55,790 nt of DNA from DATBGS01 sp036557885 (GTDB taxonomy: Bacteria; Chloroflexota; Ktedonobacteria; Ktedonobacterales; DATBGS01), in contig DATBGS010000093.1 of the NCBI GenBank assembly GCA_036557885.1, positions 1 through 55,790 on the forward strand, written 5' to 3'. The translations under genes were made by a program, and so were the position numbers. This document shows positions 1 through 7,852 of this stretch, piece after piece; positions within the stretch are counted from its first letter, which is position 1, and every line of letters starts with the position of its first letter. Under the pieces are notes generated by a model. The model was not told where the DNA came from and searched no databases. It saw nothing but the letters and a program-made list of their open reading frames with translations.

Positions 1-1
1 C

Positions 2-931
2 GGGCTGGATTTCCTGGTCGTTAGCGACTTCTTCTTCTCGGAAACGGCGGAACTGGCTGATGTCGTGTTGCCAGGCACGACCTGGGCCGAAGATGAGGGG
101 ACCACAACGAGCCTGGAAGGGCGCGTGATCAAATACAACAAAGCCATTGAGCCGCTCGGTGAGTCGCGCACCGACTGGCAGATTCTGTGCGAGCTGGCGC
201 GGCGCCTGGGCAAGGGGAAGTATTTCGATTTCCATTCCCCACGCGAGATTTTCGACGAACTGCGCCTGTGTACGCGGGGCGCGAAGTCCGATTATTGGGG
301 CATCACCTATGAGAAAATCGCCGAGCAGAATGGCGTCTTCTGGCCCTGCCCCTCAGAGGAGCACCCTGGCACACCGCGCCTGTACGAGGAGCGATTTGGC
401 TTTCCCGATGGCAAGGCGCGTTTCCACCCCATCACCTATCTGCCACCCGCTGAAGAACCGGATGAAGAATTTCCGCTGGTGCTGACCACCGGGCGCGTTG
501 TCTATCATTATCTTTCTGGGAATCAGACGCGGCGGGTGCCGTTCCTGCGTGAGCAGGCGCCCCACGTCTGGGTGGAGATCCACGAGCACACGGCTGGAAA
601 GCTGGGCATCGCTGATGGCGATTGGGCGACGGTGCGCACGCGGCGCGGCGAAATGACCCTGCGCGCGCTCGTGGTGCGTTCCATTCGCCCCGATACGATC
701 TTTCTGCCCTATCACTATGGGCATGCAGAAGCGGCAAATATTCTAACCAATCCCATTCTGGAGCCGATGATGAAGATTCCAGAATACAAAGTGTGCGCGG
801 CTGCCCTCAGCCGCGCCGCGCAGCCGCCAGAATGGGCCGCTGCGGAAGACGCGGCCAACGCCGCTGCCGCTCGTAAGCGTCGCCGTGAACTGCCGATGGC
901 TGACGCGCAGCCGAATCCGACGCTGCGCTAG
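2..931 (+). CDS. Molybdopterin oxidoreductase, catalytic subunit (C-terminal part)
   Basis: This is the C-terminal ~309 residues of a molybdopterin-guanine-dinucleotide oxidoreductase of the DMSO-reductase superfamily (formate dehydrogenase / assimilatory nitrate reductase type). The reading frame is open from base 2, so the N-terminus with its Fe-S and catalytic residues lies outside the window. The visible part starts in the third Mo-bisMGD domain (SETAELADVVLPG, then TSLEGRV). It ends in the dinucleotide-binding domain, with LTTGRVVYHYLSGNQTRR, HTAGKLGIADGDW and a closing PEYKVCAAAL stretch typical of the family. The next gene, a multi-cluster ferredoxin, starts 25 bases downstream, so this is probably the catalytic chain of a multi-subunit enzyme. 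The substrate (formate, nitrate or another) cannot be decided from this portion. Confidence 0.88.
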   Translation, partial: GLDFLVVSDFFFSETAELADVVLPGTTWAEDEGTTTSLEGRVIKYNKAIEPLGESRTDWQILCELARRLGKGKYFDFHSPREIFDELRLCTRGAKSDYWGITYEKIAEQNGVFWPCPSEEHPGTPRLYEERFGFPDGKARFHPITYLPPAEEPDEEFPLVLTTGRVVYHYLSGNQTRRVPFLREQAPHVWVEIHEHTAGKLGIADGDWATVRTRRGEMTLRALVVRSIRPDTIFLPYHYGHAEAANILTNPILEPMMKIPEYKVCAAALSRAAQPPEWAAAEDAANAAAARKRRRELPMADAQPNPTLR

Positions 932-956
932 CCTTGGGCTGCTGAAGGAGTGAGTG

Positions 957-1781
957 ATGGCCGTTAAGCGCATCTTTCTTGATCCCTCCCGCTGCATCGG
1001 ATGCCGTTCCTGTGTGGCCGCCTGCCGTGAATGCGAGACACACAAGGGCGAGAGCATGATCTATATTGATTTCATTGAGCGCGAGAACACGGTAGCGACC
1101 TCGCCCACGCTCTGTATGCACTGCGAAGACCCGCTGGCTCCCTGCGCGCAGGTCTGCCCGGCGCAGGCCATACTCGTCAGCCCGGATGGGGTGGTGCATC
1201 AGGCGGATGAGACGCGCTGCATTTACTGCCGCAACTGCGTCTTTGCCTGCCCCTTTGGTGTGCCCAAGTTCAACGTCGAGGCGCACTATATGCGCAAGTG
1301 TAACCTGTGCTATGATCGCACGAGCCAGGGCAAAGGGCCGATGTGTGCCACCGTCTGCCCAACGCAGGCGATCTTTTACGGCACCTATGAGGAGTGGCTG
1401 GCAGCGGGGCGTGGGAAGCAGGGCGCGAAGCCGATTAATGTATTTTACTTCGGCGCGCAGCGCGTGCAGACTCGCAACTACGTCATTATGCGCGAAGAAG
1501 ACGAGACATTGGACCTGCTGGCGATGGCCGAGGCCGCCCAATTCGGAAAGCTGGCAGAGATGCCAGAGGCTACCACCGCCAGGAATGTCGAGCAGTGGGT
1601 AGACGCGGAAACGGCGCATGTGCCAGAGCGCCAGGCGCCGCCCCAGCCCTGGGCGCCGCGCACGCCTGGCGAACCAAAGCCTCAGCCTGCGCCCCAGCCC
1701 GCGCCACAACGCAGCGTGCCTGAGCCTGAGCCGGCGCCCGCCACGCGGGGCTACTCCAGCCTCTCTGAAAGCAAGCGATAA
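957..1781 (+). CDS. Four-cluster 4Fe-4S ferredoxin subunit
   Basis: An electron-transfer subunit of about 274 residues. Four cysteine groups are visible: CIGCRSCVAACREC near the N-terminus, CMHCEDPLAPCAQVCP, CIYCRNCVFACPFG, and CNLCYDRTSQGKGPMCATVCP. This is the arrangement of the beta subunit of formate dehydrogenase, DMSO reductase and similar enzymes (FdhB/DmsB/HybA-like). It should pass electrons between the molybdenum subunit encoded just upstream and a membrane or Rieske partner. The C-terminal ~80 residues form a Pro/Gln/Ala-rich tail that the family normally lacks. The ATG at 957 is preferred over the GTG three bases earlier because AAGGAG lies six bases before it. Confidence 0.92.
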   Translation: MAVKRIFLDPSRCIGCRSCVAACRECETHKGESMIYIDFIERENTVATSPTLCMHCEDPLAPCAQVCPAQAILVSPDGVVHQADETRCIYCRNCVFACPFGVPKFNVEAHYMRKCNLCYDRTSQGKGPMCATVCPTQAIFYGTYEEWLAAGRGKQGAKPINVFYFGAQRVQTRNYVIMREEDETLDLLAMAEAAQFGKLAEMPEATTARNVEQWVDAETAHVPERQAPPQPWAPRTPGEPKPQPAPQPAPQRSVPEPEPAPATRGYSSLSESKR

Positions 1782-1793
1782 GGAGCATATGCG

Positions 1794-2288
1794 ATGAAGG
1801 AGAAAGATAGCGAGGAGTGGCGCGAGGAGTTTCCCTATCCCTGGCGCGAAGATGATCTGGTGACGCGCCGCGATACGCTGCGCTTCCTGGTGGGCGGGAC
1901 GGGCGCGCTTTTCCTGGCAACTGGCACGCTTGCCATCATCGGCAACCTGCCCTCTGGCCCCGATGTCCAGTCAGTGCCGGTGGCACGAGTGGATGAGTTG
2001 GCCGAAAATGCGTGGCGGGTGTTTGACTTCCCCGATCAGTACGCGCAGGGCATCGTGATCAATCTACCGGGCAAAGGGTTGGTGGCCTATAGCGATGTCT
2101 GCACGCATCTCTCGTGCGCCGTCCTCTATGCTGGGGATGGCAAGCACCTGCACTGCCCCTGCCACGAGGGATTGTTTGATGCCGCTACCGGCGAGGTGCT
2201 GGCGGGACCACCGACACGTCCGCTGCCCATCATCCAGCTTGCCATTCAAAACGGCGTCATCTATGCCGTCAAAGAGGTACCCCGATGA
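1794..2288 (+). CDS. Membrane-anchored Rieske [2Fe-2S] protein
   Basis: A 164-residue Rieske protein. A Tat-like TRRDTLRF motif (about residues 24-31) precedes one hydrophobic segment (about 31-50), and the cluster domain follows. The ligands are C103-T-H105 and C121-x-C123-H124. The extra cysteines C108 and C123 are the disulfide pair of high-potential bc1/b6f-type Rieske proteins rather than of dioxygenase ferredoxins. It probably sits on the outer face of the membrane and links the molybdenum enzyme/ferredoxin pair to quinols or another acceptor. It follows the ferredoxin by 12 bases with a good AAGGAG. The next gene overlaps it by four bases (ATGA), so translation is coupled. Confidence 0.92.
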   Translation: MKEKDSEEWREEFPYPWREDDLVTRRDTLRFLVGGTGALFLATGTLAIIGNLPSGPDVQSVPVARVDELAENAWRVFDFPDQYAQGIVINLPGKGLVAYSDVCTHLSCAVLYAGDGKHLHCPCHEGLFDAATGEVLAGPPTRPLPIIQLAIQNGVIYAVKEVPR

Positions 2289-2707
2289 GCGAGATCGAAG
2301 ACCTCCACTTTGGAGAGGCTGGAGCGGCTCAGGAGCGCTTGAGGCGAGCCAGCGGTGAGTATCAAACCCAGCCTGCCGCTGGCGCGCGCTCAGACCGCTG
2401 GGCAGGTCAACAGCGGCTGGCAAACCCCGATGACCCTCCCGTCCATCGGCCACCGCGTGGGCCACATGGCCCACTGCCTGGGCCGCGTGAGCTTGGCTCG
2501 CCCGGACGCATTGCTATTGTGCAGGGCCAGGTCTTTATTGTCGGGGCTATCCTTGTTCTCCAGCTCTGGCTGGTGACGGATGCGCTCTTCTCTCTGTTGT
2601 CGGGGCATCCGCAAGACCTTGGCTGGTTGGCCCTCGCCAGCGGCGCTGGCTTTATGATCGCGCTGGTCGTCTGGCTGTGGCCGCGTCGCCGTATCCAGGG
2701 CTTGTAA
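2285..2707 (+). CDS. Small membrane protein of the molybdoenzyme operon
   Basis: A 140-residue protein. It has a hydrophilic, proline- and glutamine-rich first half (about residues 1-75) followed by two hydrophobic segments: about 78-103 (IVQGQVFIVGAILVLQLW) and 110-132. It ends on a basic RRR cluster. The start ATG overlaps the Rieske stop, which makes it a genuine member of the operon. I do not recognise a family with certainty. Its position after the ferredoxin and Rieske genes suggests a membrane anchor or assembly partner of that redox complex, which is an inference from context only. Confidence 0.75.
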   Translation: MSEIEDLHFGEAGAAQERLRRASGEYQTQPAAGARSDRWAGQQRLANPDDPPVHRPPRGPHGPLPGPRELGSPGRIAIVQGQVFIVGAILVLQLWLVTDALFSLLSGHPQDLGWLALASGAGFMIALVVWLWPRRRIQGL

Positions 2708-2729
2708 GCGAGGAGAAGGAGAGTATGGC

Positions 2730-3425
2730 ATGGAACCTCATCAGGAGCCTGACGCGCCCTCAAAGCAGCCGGAGCCACCCTATCCGCCGGAAGAATCGGC
2801 AGCTTCACGCAAGCGCTATCAGATTGACCGCGAACACCCCATCGGCGGGGAGATGTCTGATGTGGTGCGCGGAATTATGCAGCGCGCGCAGTTGTCCTGG
2901 CTCCTCAAACACTATGCCAGCACGCCTGTTCTGGCGCTTTTTAGCTTCATCAATGGCTGTATCAGTATTGGCATTATGGCGGCTCTGGCGCTGATTACGG
3001 GCAGCCCCTTTATCTTTCCCTCGCTTGGCCCAACCGCCTTCCTCTTCTTTTATACACCGACTGCGCCCACAGCCTCACCTCGCAATACGCTGATTGGGCA
3101 TGGCATTGGCGTGCTGGCCGGATACTTCAGTCTGGTGGTCACAGGTCTTACTATGGCCGGGCCAGCGCTGGCAGTAGGCGTCACCGGGCCGCGTGTTGTG
3201 GCTGTGGGGCTTTCCCTGGGGCTGACTGCCGGGTTGATGGTCCTGCTGCGGGCGCCGCATCCGCCCGCCGGTGCCACGACGCTGATCATCTCGCTTGGTA
3301 TTCTCACGAAGCCTGTGCAGTTGGTGATTCTGATGGGCGCGGTGGTTTTGCTCATTGTACAGGCGCTGGTCATCAACCGCCTTGCGGGTATCCCTTATCC
3401 ACTCTGGAAGCCGAAAGAAGAGTGA
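2730..3425 (+). CDS. HPP family integral membrane protein
   Basis: A 231-residue polytopic protein with a hydrophilic Pro/Glu-rich N-terminus (about 50 residues) and four or five membrane segments. The family-naming motif H-P-P is present in the context APHPPAGATTLI (about residues 173-184), as is the SLGPTAFLFF stretch typical of HPP proteins. A plant and cyanobacterial HPP protein has been described as a nitrite transporter. This supports, but does not prove, a nitrate/nitrite role for the upstream molybdenum enzyme. A purine-rich ribosome site (AGGAGAAGGAG) precedes the ATG. It is the last gene of the redox operon. Confidence 0.85.
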   Translation: MEPHQEPDAPSKQPEPPYPPEESAASRKRYQIDREHPIGGEMSDVVRGIMQRAQLSWLLKHYASTPVLALFSFINGCISIGIMAALALITGSPFIFPSLGPTAFLFFYTPTAPTASPRNTLIGHGIGVLAGYFSLVVTGLTMAGPALAVGVTGPRVVAVGLSLGLTAGLMVLLRAPHPPAGATTLIISLGILTKPVQLVILMGAVVLLIVQALVINRLAGIPYPLWKPKEE

Positions 3426-3596
3426 TGAGGATGAGGCCCAGTTGGGCTGATGCTGTAAGGCAAGAGAGCATCAATGCGCAACATGGACCAGCCCTTCCTG
3501 CAATCCTCTCGCCCAATGTGCTACTCTTTTAGCGCACAAACAAATGATTTTTTGCGGTTTAGGATACCAGTTAGCGAAGCAATGGGGAGAGAAGCG

Positions 3597-4625
3597 ATGA
3601 AGCTTGGCGTTTTAACCGGCGGGGGCGATTGTCCTGGCCTGAATCCGGCCATCCGCGCGGTGGTTCAACGCGCATCACAATCAGGCGATGAGGTGATTGG
3701 CATCCGCAATGGCTGGGCAGGTTTGATGGAGATTCAGTCAGCCCCGCTTACGCTGGCGGATGTAGCCGATATTATCTCGGTAGGTGGCACTATTTTAGGC
3801 ACCTCGCGCACCAATCCAGCTAAAACAGAGGGTGGCCTGGAGCGCGTGAAGGCCAACATCGAGAAATTGGGACTGGACGCGCTAATTGCCATTGGCGGCG
3901 ACGATACGCTGGGCGTGGCAAATAAGCTCTATAAGATGGGCGTGAAGACGGTGGGCATCTCCAAGACGATGGATAACGATATTAACGGCGCCGATTACTG
4001 TATTGGCTTTGAAACCGCCGTTGAGATTGCCACAGAAGCAATTGATCGTTTGCACACTACCGCCCGTTCGCATAGCCGGGTAATTGTTTGTGAAGTGATG
4101 GGCCGCGAGGCGGGCTGGGTGGCGACGATGGCGGGTTTGGCGGGTGGAGCGGATTATATCGTCATCCCAGAGGTGCCCACCTCAATAGACAAGGTTGTGG
4201 CTCACCTGAAGCAGCGGCGCGAAAGCGGCAAGAACTACAGCATCATTGTTGTCTCGGAGGCGGCGGATGTAGAGGGGCTGGGCGAATTGAACGTGGAGCG
4301 CAAGGATGCCTTTGGGCATGTGCGACTGGATAAACGCGGACTGGGCGAGTCGCTGGCCGAAGAGATCGAGAAGCGGACAAAACTTGAAACACGCGCAACG
4401 GTGCTGGGGCATATCCAGCGCGGCGGCAGCCCCTCGGCGTTTGATCGGGTGCTGGGCACGCGCCTGGGCGTGACGGCAGTTGATCTGGTGCATAAGGGCG
4501 ATTTCGGCAAGCTCCCGGTGCTGCATAACGGGCATATTGCCATTATGGAATTGGCTGAGGCTGTCGCCAAAAATCAGAAAGTGGATATGGACCTGTATCA
4601 CGCCGCAGAGGTGTTTTTCTCATAA
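3597..4625 (+). CDS. pfkA: 6-phosphofructokinase, PPi-type active site
   Basis: A 342-residue phosphofructokinase that phosphorylates fructose 6-phosphate in glycolysis. The open frame extends further upstream, but the family start (MKLGVLTGGGDCPGLN) lies at 3597, with a GGGGAGAG ribosome site just before it. Visible motifs: GGDCPGLN (residues 9-16), GGDDT (100-104), SKTMDND (122-128, catalytic Asp126) and GHIQRGGSPSAFDR. The residue matching E. coli Gly104 is Asp103, and the one matching Gly124 is Lys123. This pair is the established signature of pyrophosphate-dependent enzymes, where the Asp blocks the ATP alpha-phosphate. The predicted donor is therefore PPi rather than ATP, and the reaction may be reversible. 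Confidence 0.93.
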   Translation: MKLGVLTGGGDCPGLNPAIRAVVQRASQSGDEVIGIRNGWAGLMEIQSAPLTLADVADIISVGGTILGTSRTNPAKTEGGLERVKANIEKLGLDALIAIGGDDTLGVANKLYKMGVKTVGISKTMDNDINGADYCIGFETAVEIATEAIDRLHTTARSHSRVIVCEVMGREAGWVATMAGLAGGADYIVIPEVPTSIDKVVAHLKQRRESGKNYSIIVVSEAADVEGLGELNVERKDAFGHVRLDKRGLGESLAEEIEKRTKLETRATVLGHIQRGGSPSAFDRVLGTRLGVTAVDLVHKGDFGKLPVLHNGHIAIMELAEAVAKNQKVDMDLYHAAEVFFS

Positions 4626-4668
4626 AGCACCGGGTTTGTAAACCAGAAGAAATTGCGCAGCCTAAAAC

Positions 4669-4737
4669 AAGCAGCTACGTGATGAGATATGCTATACTCT
4701 ATTATTGAGTAGAGCATTTCCCATCACGTAGCTGCTT
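4669..4737. repeat. Long hairpin-forming inverted repeat
   Basis: Two perfect 16-base arms (4669-4684 and 4722-4737, AAGCAGCTACGTGATG and its complement) flank 37 bases. Those 37 bases can themselves pair imperfectly (GCTATACTC with GAGTAGAGC). The element lies between the phosphofructokinase stop and moaA. No T-run follows, so it is not a classical terminator. It could be a mobile palindromic repeat, a 3'-end stabiliser or part of the moaA leader. Confidence 0.7.
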
Positions 4738-4740
4738 CAG

Positions 4741-4764
4741 TTGCTCATCGCTGCTGATGAGCAA
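4741..4764 (+). promoter_or_regulatory. Hairpin in the moaA leader
   Basis: A perfect 9-base stem (TTGCTCATC / GATGAGCAA) with a 6-base loop, three bases after the larger inverted repeat and about 40 bases before moaA. Molybdenum cofactor genes are often controlled by a leader RNA, but I could not match the conserved Moco-riboswitch core here. The call is only a stable leader hairpin. Confidence 0.45.
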
Positions 4765-4805
4765 CCCGGATAACTGATGCGGCTACCTCTCCAAGGGGGC
4801 AGAGC

Positions 4806-5801
4806 ATGGAACTTCTGGTTGATAGCTATGGGCGGCGCATCAAGAGCATGCGCATCTCGATTACCGATAAGTGCAACTTTCGCTGCACCTACTGCATGCC
4901 AGCGGAGGGGCTGCCCTGGCTGAAGAAAGACCAGATTCTGAGCTATGAAGAGATCACCCGCGTGACGCGCGTTGCTGCTTCCATAGGCATCGAGCAGATT
5001 CGCCTGACGGGTGGCGAGCCGCTGGTGCGCCGCGATGTGCCTGAACTCATTCGCATGCTCAAGCCCATTCCTGGCCTGCGCAGTTTGAGCCTGACAACCA
5101 ACGGCGTGCTCCTGCGCAAACAGGCGGCTGCTTTAGCCGAGGTCGGGCTGACCCGTATCAATGTGAGCCTGGATTCGCTAGTGCGCGAGAAGTTTGCCGA
5201 GCTGACGCGCCGCGATCAGTTTAGCGAGGTGATGGCCGGGCTGGAGGAACTGGAGAAGTATCCCAGCATCCACCCCATCAAGATTAACGCGGTGGCAATC
5301 AAGGGCTTTACGGAGGCTGAGGTGCTTGATTTTGCGGCGCTGGCGCGTCGCAAGCCCTATATCATCCGCTGGATTGAGTTTATGCCGCTGGACGCCGATC
5401 AACTCTGGCGTAAAGAAGATATTCTCACCGGAGCCGAGATTCTGGCGATTATTGAGCAGGAATATGGCCCGATGGTGCGCCTGACCGATGGTGATAAGTC
5501 TGAGACGGCGAGGCGCTATCGCTTCCCCGATGGCATTGGCGAGGTTGGCTTTATTAACCCGGTGAGCGAGCCGTTTTGCGCGTCCTGTGACCGCATCCGT
5601 CTGACCGCTGAAGGAGCGCTGCGCACCTGCCTCTTCTCCACTGAGGAAACTGATCTGCGTGCCCCGCTGCGTTCGGGGGCCTCGGATGAGGTGATTGAAG
5701 AGACAATCCGCCGGGCGGTTTGGCATAAAGAACTCAAGCACTATATCGGGGATAAACGCTTCCGCCGCGCCAATCGCAGTATGTCTATGATTGGCGGGTA
5801 G
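4806..5801 (+). CDS. moaA: GTP 3',8-cyclase MoaA
   Basis: A 331-residue radical SAM enzyme that starts molybdenum cofactor synthesis by converting GTP to 3',8-cyclo-dihydro-GTP. The SAM cluster motif is C23-NFR-C27-TY-C30. The second, substrate-side cluster is formed by CASCDRIRL and a third Cys in LRTCLF near residues 260-280. The protein ends in Gly-Gly, the conserved C-terminus that activates the SAM reaction. Length and start are normal, with an AAGGGGG ribosome site before the ATG. Location near molybdenum enzymes on both sides (the operon at 1-3425 and the sulfite-oxidase-like gene at 12743) fits the need for this cofactor. Confidence 0.97.
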   Translation: MELLVDSYGRRIKSMRISITDKCNFRCTYCMPAEGLPWLKKDQILSYEEITRVTRVAASIGIEQIRLTGGEPLVRRDVPELIRMLKPIPGLRSLSLTTNGVLLRKQAAALAEVGLTRINVSLDSLVREKFAELTRRDQFSEVMAGLEELEKYPSIHPIKINAVAIKGFTEAEVLDFAALARRKPYIIRWIEFMPLDADQLWRKEDILTGAEILAIIEQEYGPMVRLTDGDKSETARRYRFPDGIGEVGFINPVSEPFCASCDRIRLTAEGALRTCLFSTEETDLRAPLRSGASDEVIEETIRRAVWHKELKHYIGDKRFRRANRSMSMIGG

Positions 5802-5826
5802 GTTCTCATCTGTCTAAAGCGCTACA

Positions 5827-6441
5827 TCACCGTTCGGCAAACCGGCTGGGGTCGCCCAGTTCCGTATCGGCCAGGCGGCCAAGCAAAAAGAGCACGTCGG
5901 AGAGCCGGTTCAGATAGCGCTGCGGAGTGGTGGTGGGCAGCCAGCCTTGCTGAGTGAGCGCAATGACGGCTCGCTCGGCGCGGCGCGTGACCGCCCTTGC
6001 TAGATCAAGGGCAGCGCTGGCCGGGTGGTCGCCGGGGACAATGAAGCGCGTGCCAATCTGCACTTCCTGGCGTAGGCTTCCTACCAGCGCATCCAGCGAC
6101 TCCAGGCGTGCATCGCTCAGATAGGTGCCAATCTTGAGGCGCGCCTCTGGCGTGGTGGCAATATCGCCCATCAGCGCGTACAGGTCGTTCTGGAAGCTGA
6201 GCAGCAGGTCATGGATGCGCGTTAGCCCGGCTGAACGGCAGGCCGCGCGCGCAACGCCCAGCGTGGAGGTAGCCTCGTCCACTTCCCCCAATGCCACCAC
6301 GCGCAGATCGGTTTTCGGCACGCGCAGGTCGCCCAGCAATCCGGTGGTGCCATCGTCGCCAGTGCGCGTGGTCACGCGGGCGCTGTGTGGCGCAGCCTCA
6401 CCTGCTGGTTCTTTCTCTGGCGGGGTAGAAGATTCAGCCAT
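5827..6441 (-). CDS. pduO: PduO-type cob(I)alamin adenosyltransferase
   Basis: A 204-residue ATP:cob(I)alamin adenosyltransferase of the PduO/MMAB type, which turns imported corrinoid into adenosylcobalamin. The N-terminal ATP-binding signature TRTGDDGTTGLLG is present (about residues 25-37). So are the GEVDEATSTLG segment and the C-terminal helix with DLARAVTRRAER and RYLNRLSDVLF. The first ~22 residues are a Ser/Pro/Glu-rich extension. It is the last gene of the B12 operon, 13 bases after the ATPase gene. This links uptake directly to coenzyme formation, probably for mutases such as methylmalonyl-CoA mutase encoded elsewhere. Confidence 0.95.
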   Translation of the reverse strand: MAESSTPPEKEPAGEAAPHSARVTTRTGDDGTTGLLGDLRVPKTDLRVVALGEVDEATSTLGVARAACRSAGLTRIHDLLLSFQNDLYALMGDIATTPEARLKIGTYLSDARLESLDALVGSLRQEVQIGTRFIVPGDHPASAALDLARAVTRRAERAVIALTQQGWLPTTTPQRYLNRLSDVLFLLGRLADTELGDPSRFAER

Positions 6442-6454
6442 TGCAACGCCTCCC

Positions 6455-7852
6455 TTATGGTAGGGCTTCCGATGAGGTCGCCCCTTTGCGTGCTGCCCTT
6501 GCGCTGAGCGTTTTGGTTAAGAGCCTGATCGCCTGGGCAGCGTCACTGGCGACCAATGGATGAAGCGCCAGCAACTCTTCGTAGAGGGCCGCGCCTTCGC
6601 CTCCAGTATAATCCCTGCTGGCAACGGTGGCAGACAGCCCGGACCCTTCTCCACCATTTTCAGTTGTCTTTGTCCCTGGCTCCAGAATGACGGTGGGAAG
6701 ACCATGCCTGGCAGCATCTAAAGCCAGACGCAGCAAGACCAGATTGCCCAGCCCGATAAAAAAGGGGCAGAGAATCTGTGCCTGTACCTGATTGAGCCGC
6801 TGCTGCACTTGCCCAGCGGTTCCAGGTGCGATTGGTGTGTAAGGCTGTTCGCTGATCAGGTCAGCGGCCAGCCGCAGGGCCAGGGCGTGGTCACTATCTC
6901 CAATATTGAGCGCGCCAATGGAAAAGGGGATGCCAGCATCAGCCAATCCGCGCATGAGCACCTCAGCGCTGCCTCCACCGCCAAAAAGGTGGACCAGCGG
7001 ATATGGCTCTGGTGGCTTGGTGTCTTCACCCTCCTGTACATCTAGCATAGTATGGGAAGGCGTGTCATGGCCTGCCTGTGGCGGCAAGATGCTGAGATGT
7101 GTAGCCCCGCGCAGTATGCCCACCTCCACCGGCACTTCGTAGACACGGCTGAGCAGGCGGCTCTGAAGCACCTCTACCGGCGAACCGTCCGCTACAATGC
7201 CTTGCTGAAAAAGCACCAGACGCGGAAAGTAGCGCGCGGCCAGGTTGAGGTCGTGCATGGTTGCCAGGATGGTCAGCCCCTGCTCGCGGTTGAGGCGTTG
7301 AAGCAGGTCCAGCATACTGATCTGGTATTTCAGGTCCAGATGAGCCGTTGGCTCATCCAGCAGCAGCACATCCGGCTGCTGGGCCAGCGCCATTGCCAGG
7401 GCCACGCGCTGCTTCTCGCCATCGCTTAATTCGTTGAAGATTCGCCCCGCCAGCGCGTCAGTTTGTGTGACGGCCAGCGCTTGCTGGATAGCCTGACGAT
7501 CAGAAGGGCGTTCAGTTCCCAGGAACGAGAGGTGCGGCGTGCGTCCCAGGCCGACCAGCTCACGCACAGTGAAGGCAAAAGGCGTGGTGAACTGCTGAGG
7601 GACCACCGCCAGACGCCGGGCGATCTCTCGGCGCGGCAGCGCGCGCAGATCATGCCCATCCAACCACACGTTTCCCTGGCGTGGTTGGAGCGTGCCCGCT
7701 GCCAGTCGCAGCAGAGTGGTTTTGCCGGTGCCGTTTGGCCCCAGCAGCCCAACCATCTCGCCTCTGGCAAGAGTCAGGTGGGTTTCCACAAAGAGCGGGC
7801 GATTGGTATAGCCAAACGTCACGCCCTCAAAGATGAGCAGTTTTGTTACCAT
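6455..7852 (-). CDS. btuD: Cobalamin ABC transporter ATPase with C-terminal extra domain
   Basis: A 465-residue protein, about 200 residues longer than ordinary BtuD/FecE ATPases. Residues 1-260 form a complete ABC ATPase: Walker A GPNGTGKTT (38-46), a Q-loop at VPQQF, signature LSDGEKQR, Walker B VLLLDEP and a switch His in MHDLN. After a linker, residues ~285-465 form a second globular domain starting LVHLFGGGGSAEVLMRGL, with NIGDSDHALALRLA and further alpha/beta-like stretches. I cannot assign this domain to a named family with confidence, but it looks like a nucleotide- or cofactor-binding fold. The gene overlaps btuC by seven bases, and the riboswitch upstream of btuF covers the operon. 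Confidence 0.93.
   Translation of the reverse strand: MVTKLLIFEGVTFGYTNRPLFVETHLTLARGEMVGLLGPNGTGKTTLLRLAAGTLQPRQGNVWLDGHDLRALPRREIARRLAVVPQQFTTPFAFTVRELVGLGRTPHLSFLGTERPSDRQAIQQALAVTQTDALAGRIFNELSDGEKQRVALAMALAQQPDVLLLDEPTAHLDLKYQISMLDLLQRLNREQGLTILATMHDLNLAARYFPRLVLFQQGIVADGSPVEVLQSRLLSRVYEVPVEVGILRGATHLSILPPQAGHDTPSHTMLDVQEGEDTKPPEPYPLVHLFGGGGSAEVLMRGLADAGIPFSIGALNIGDSDHALALRLAADLISEQPYTPIAPGTAGQVQQRLNQVQAQILCPFFIGLGNLVLLRLALDAARHGLPTVILEPGTKTTENGGEGSGLSATVASRDYTGGEGAALYEELLALHPLVASDAAQAIRLLTKTLSARAARKGATSSEALP

Noticed and set aside
4669..4737. Rho-independent terminator of pfkA
   Set aside because: The stem is long, but the loop is 37 bases and no T-tract follows the right arm.
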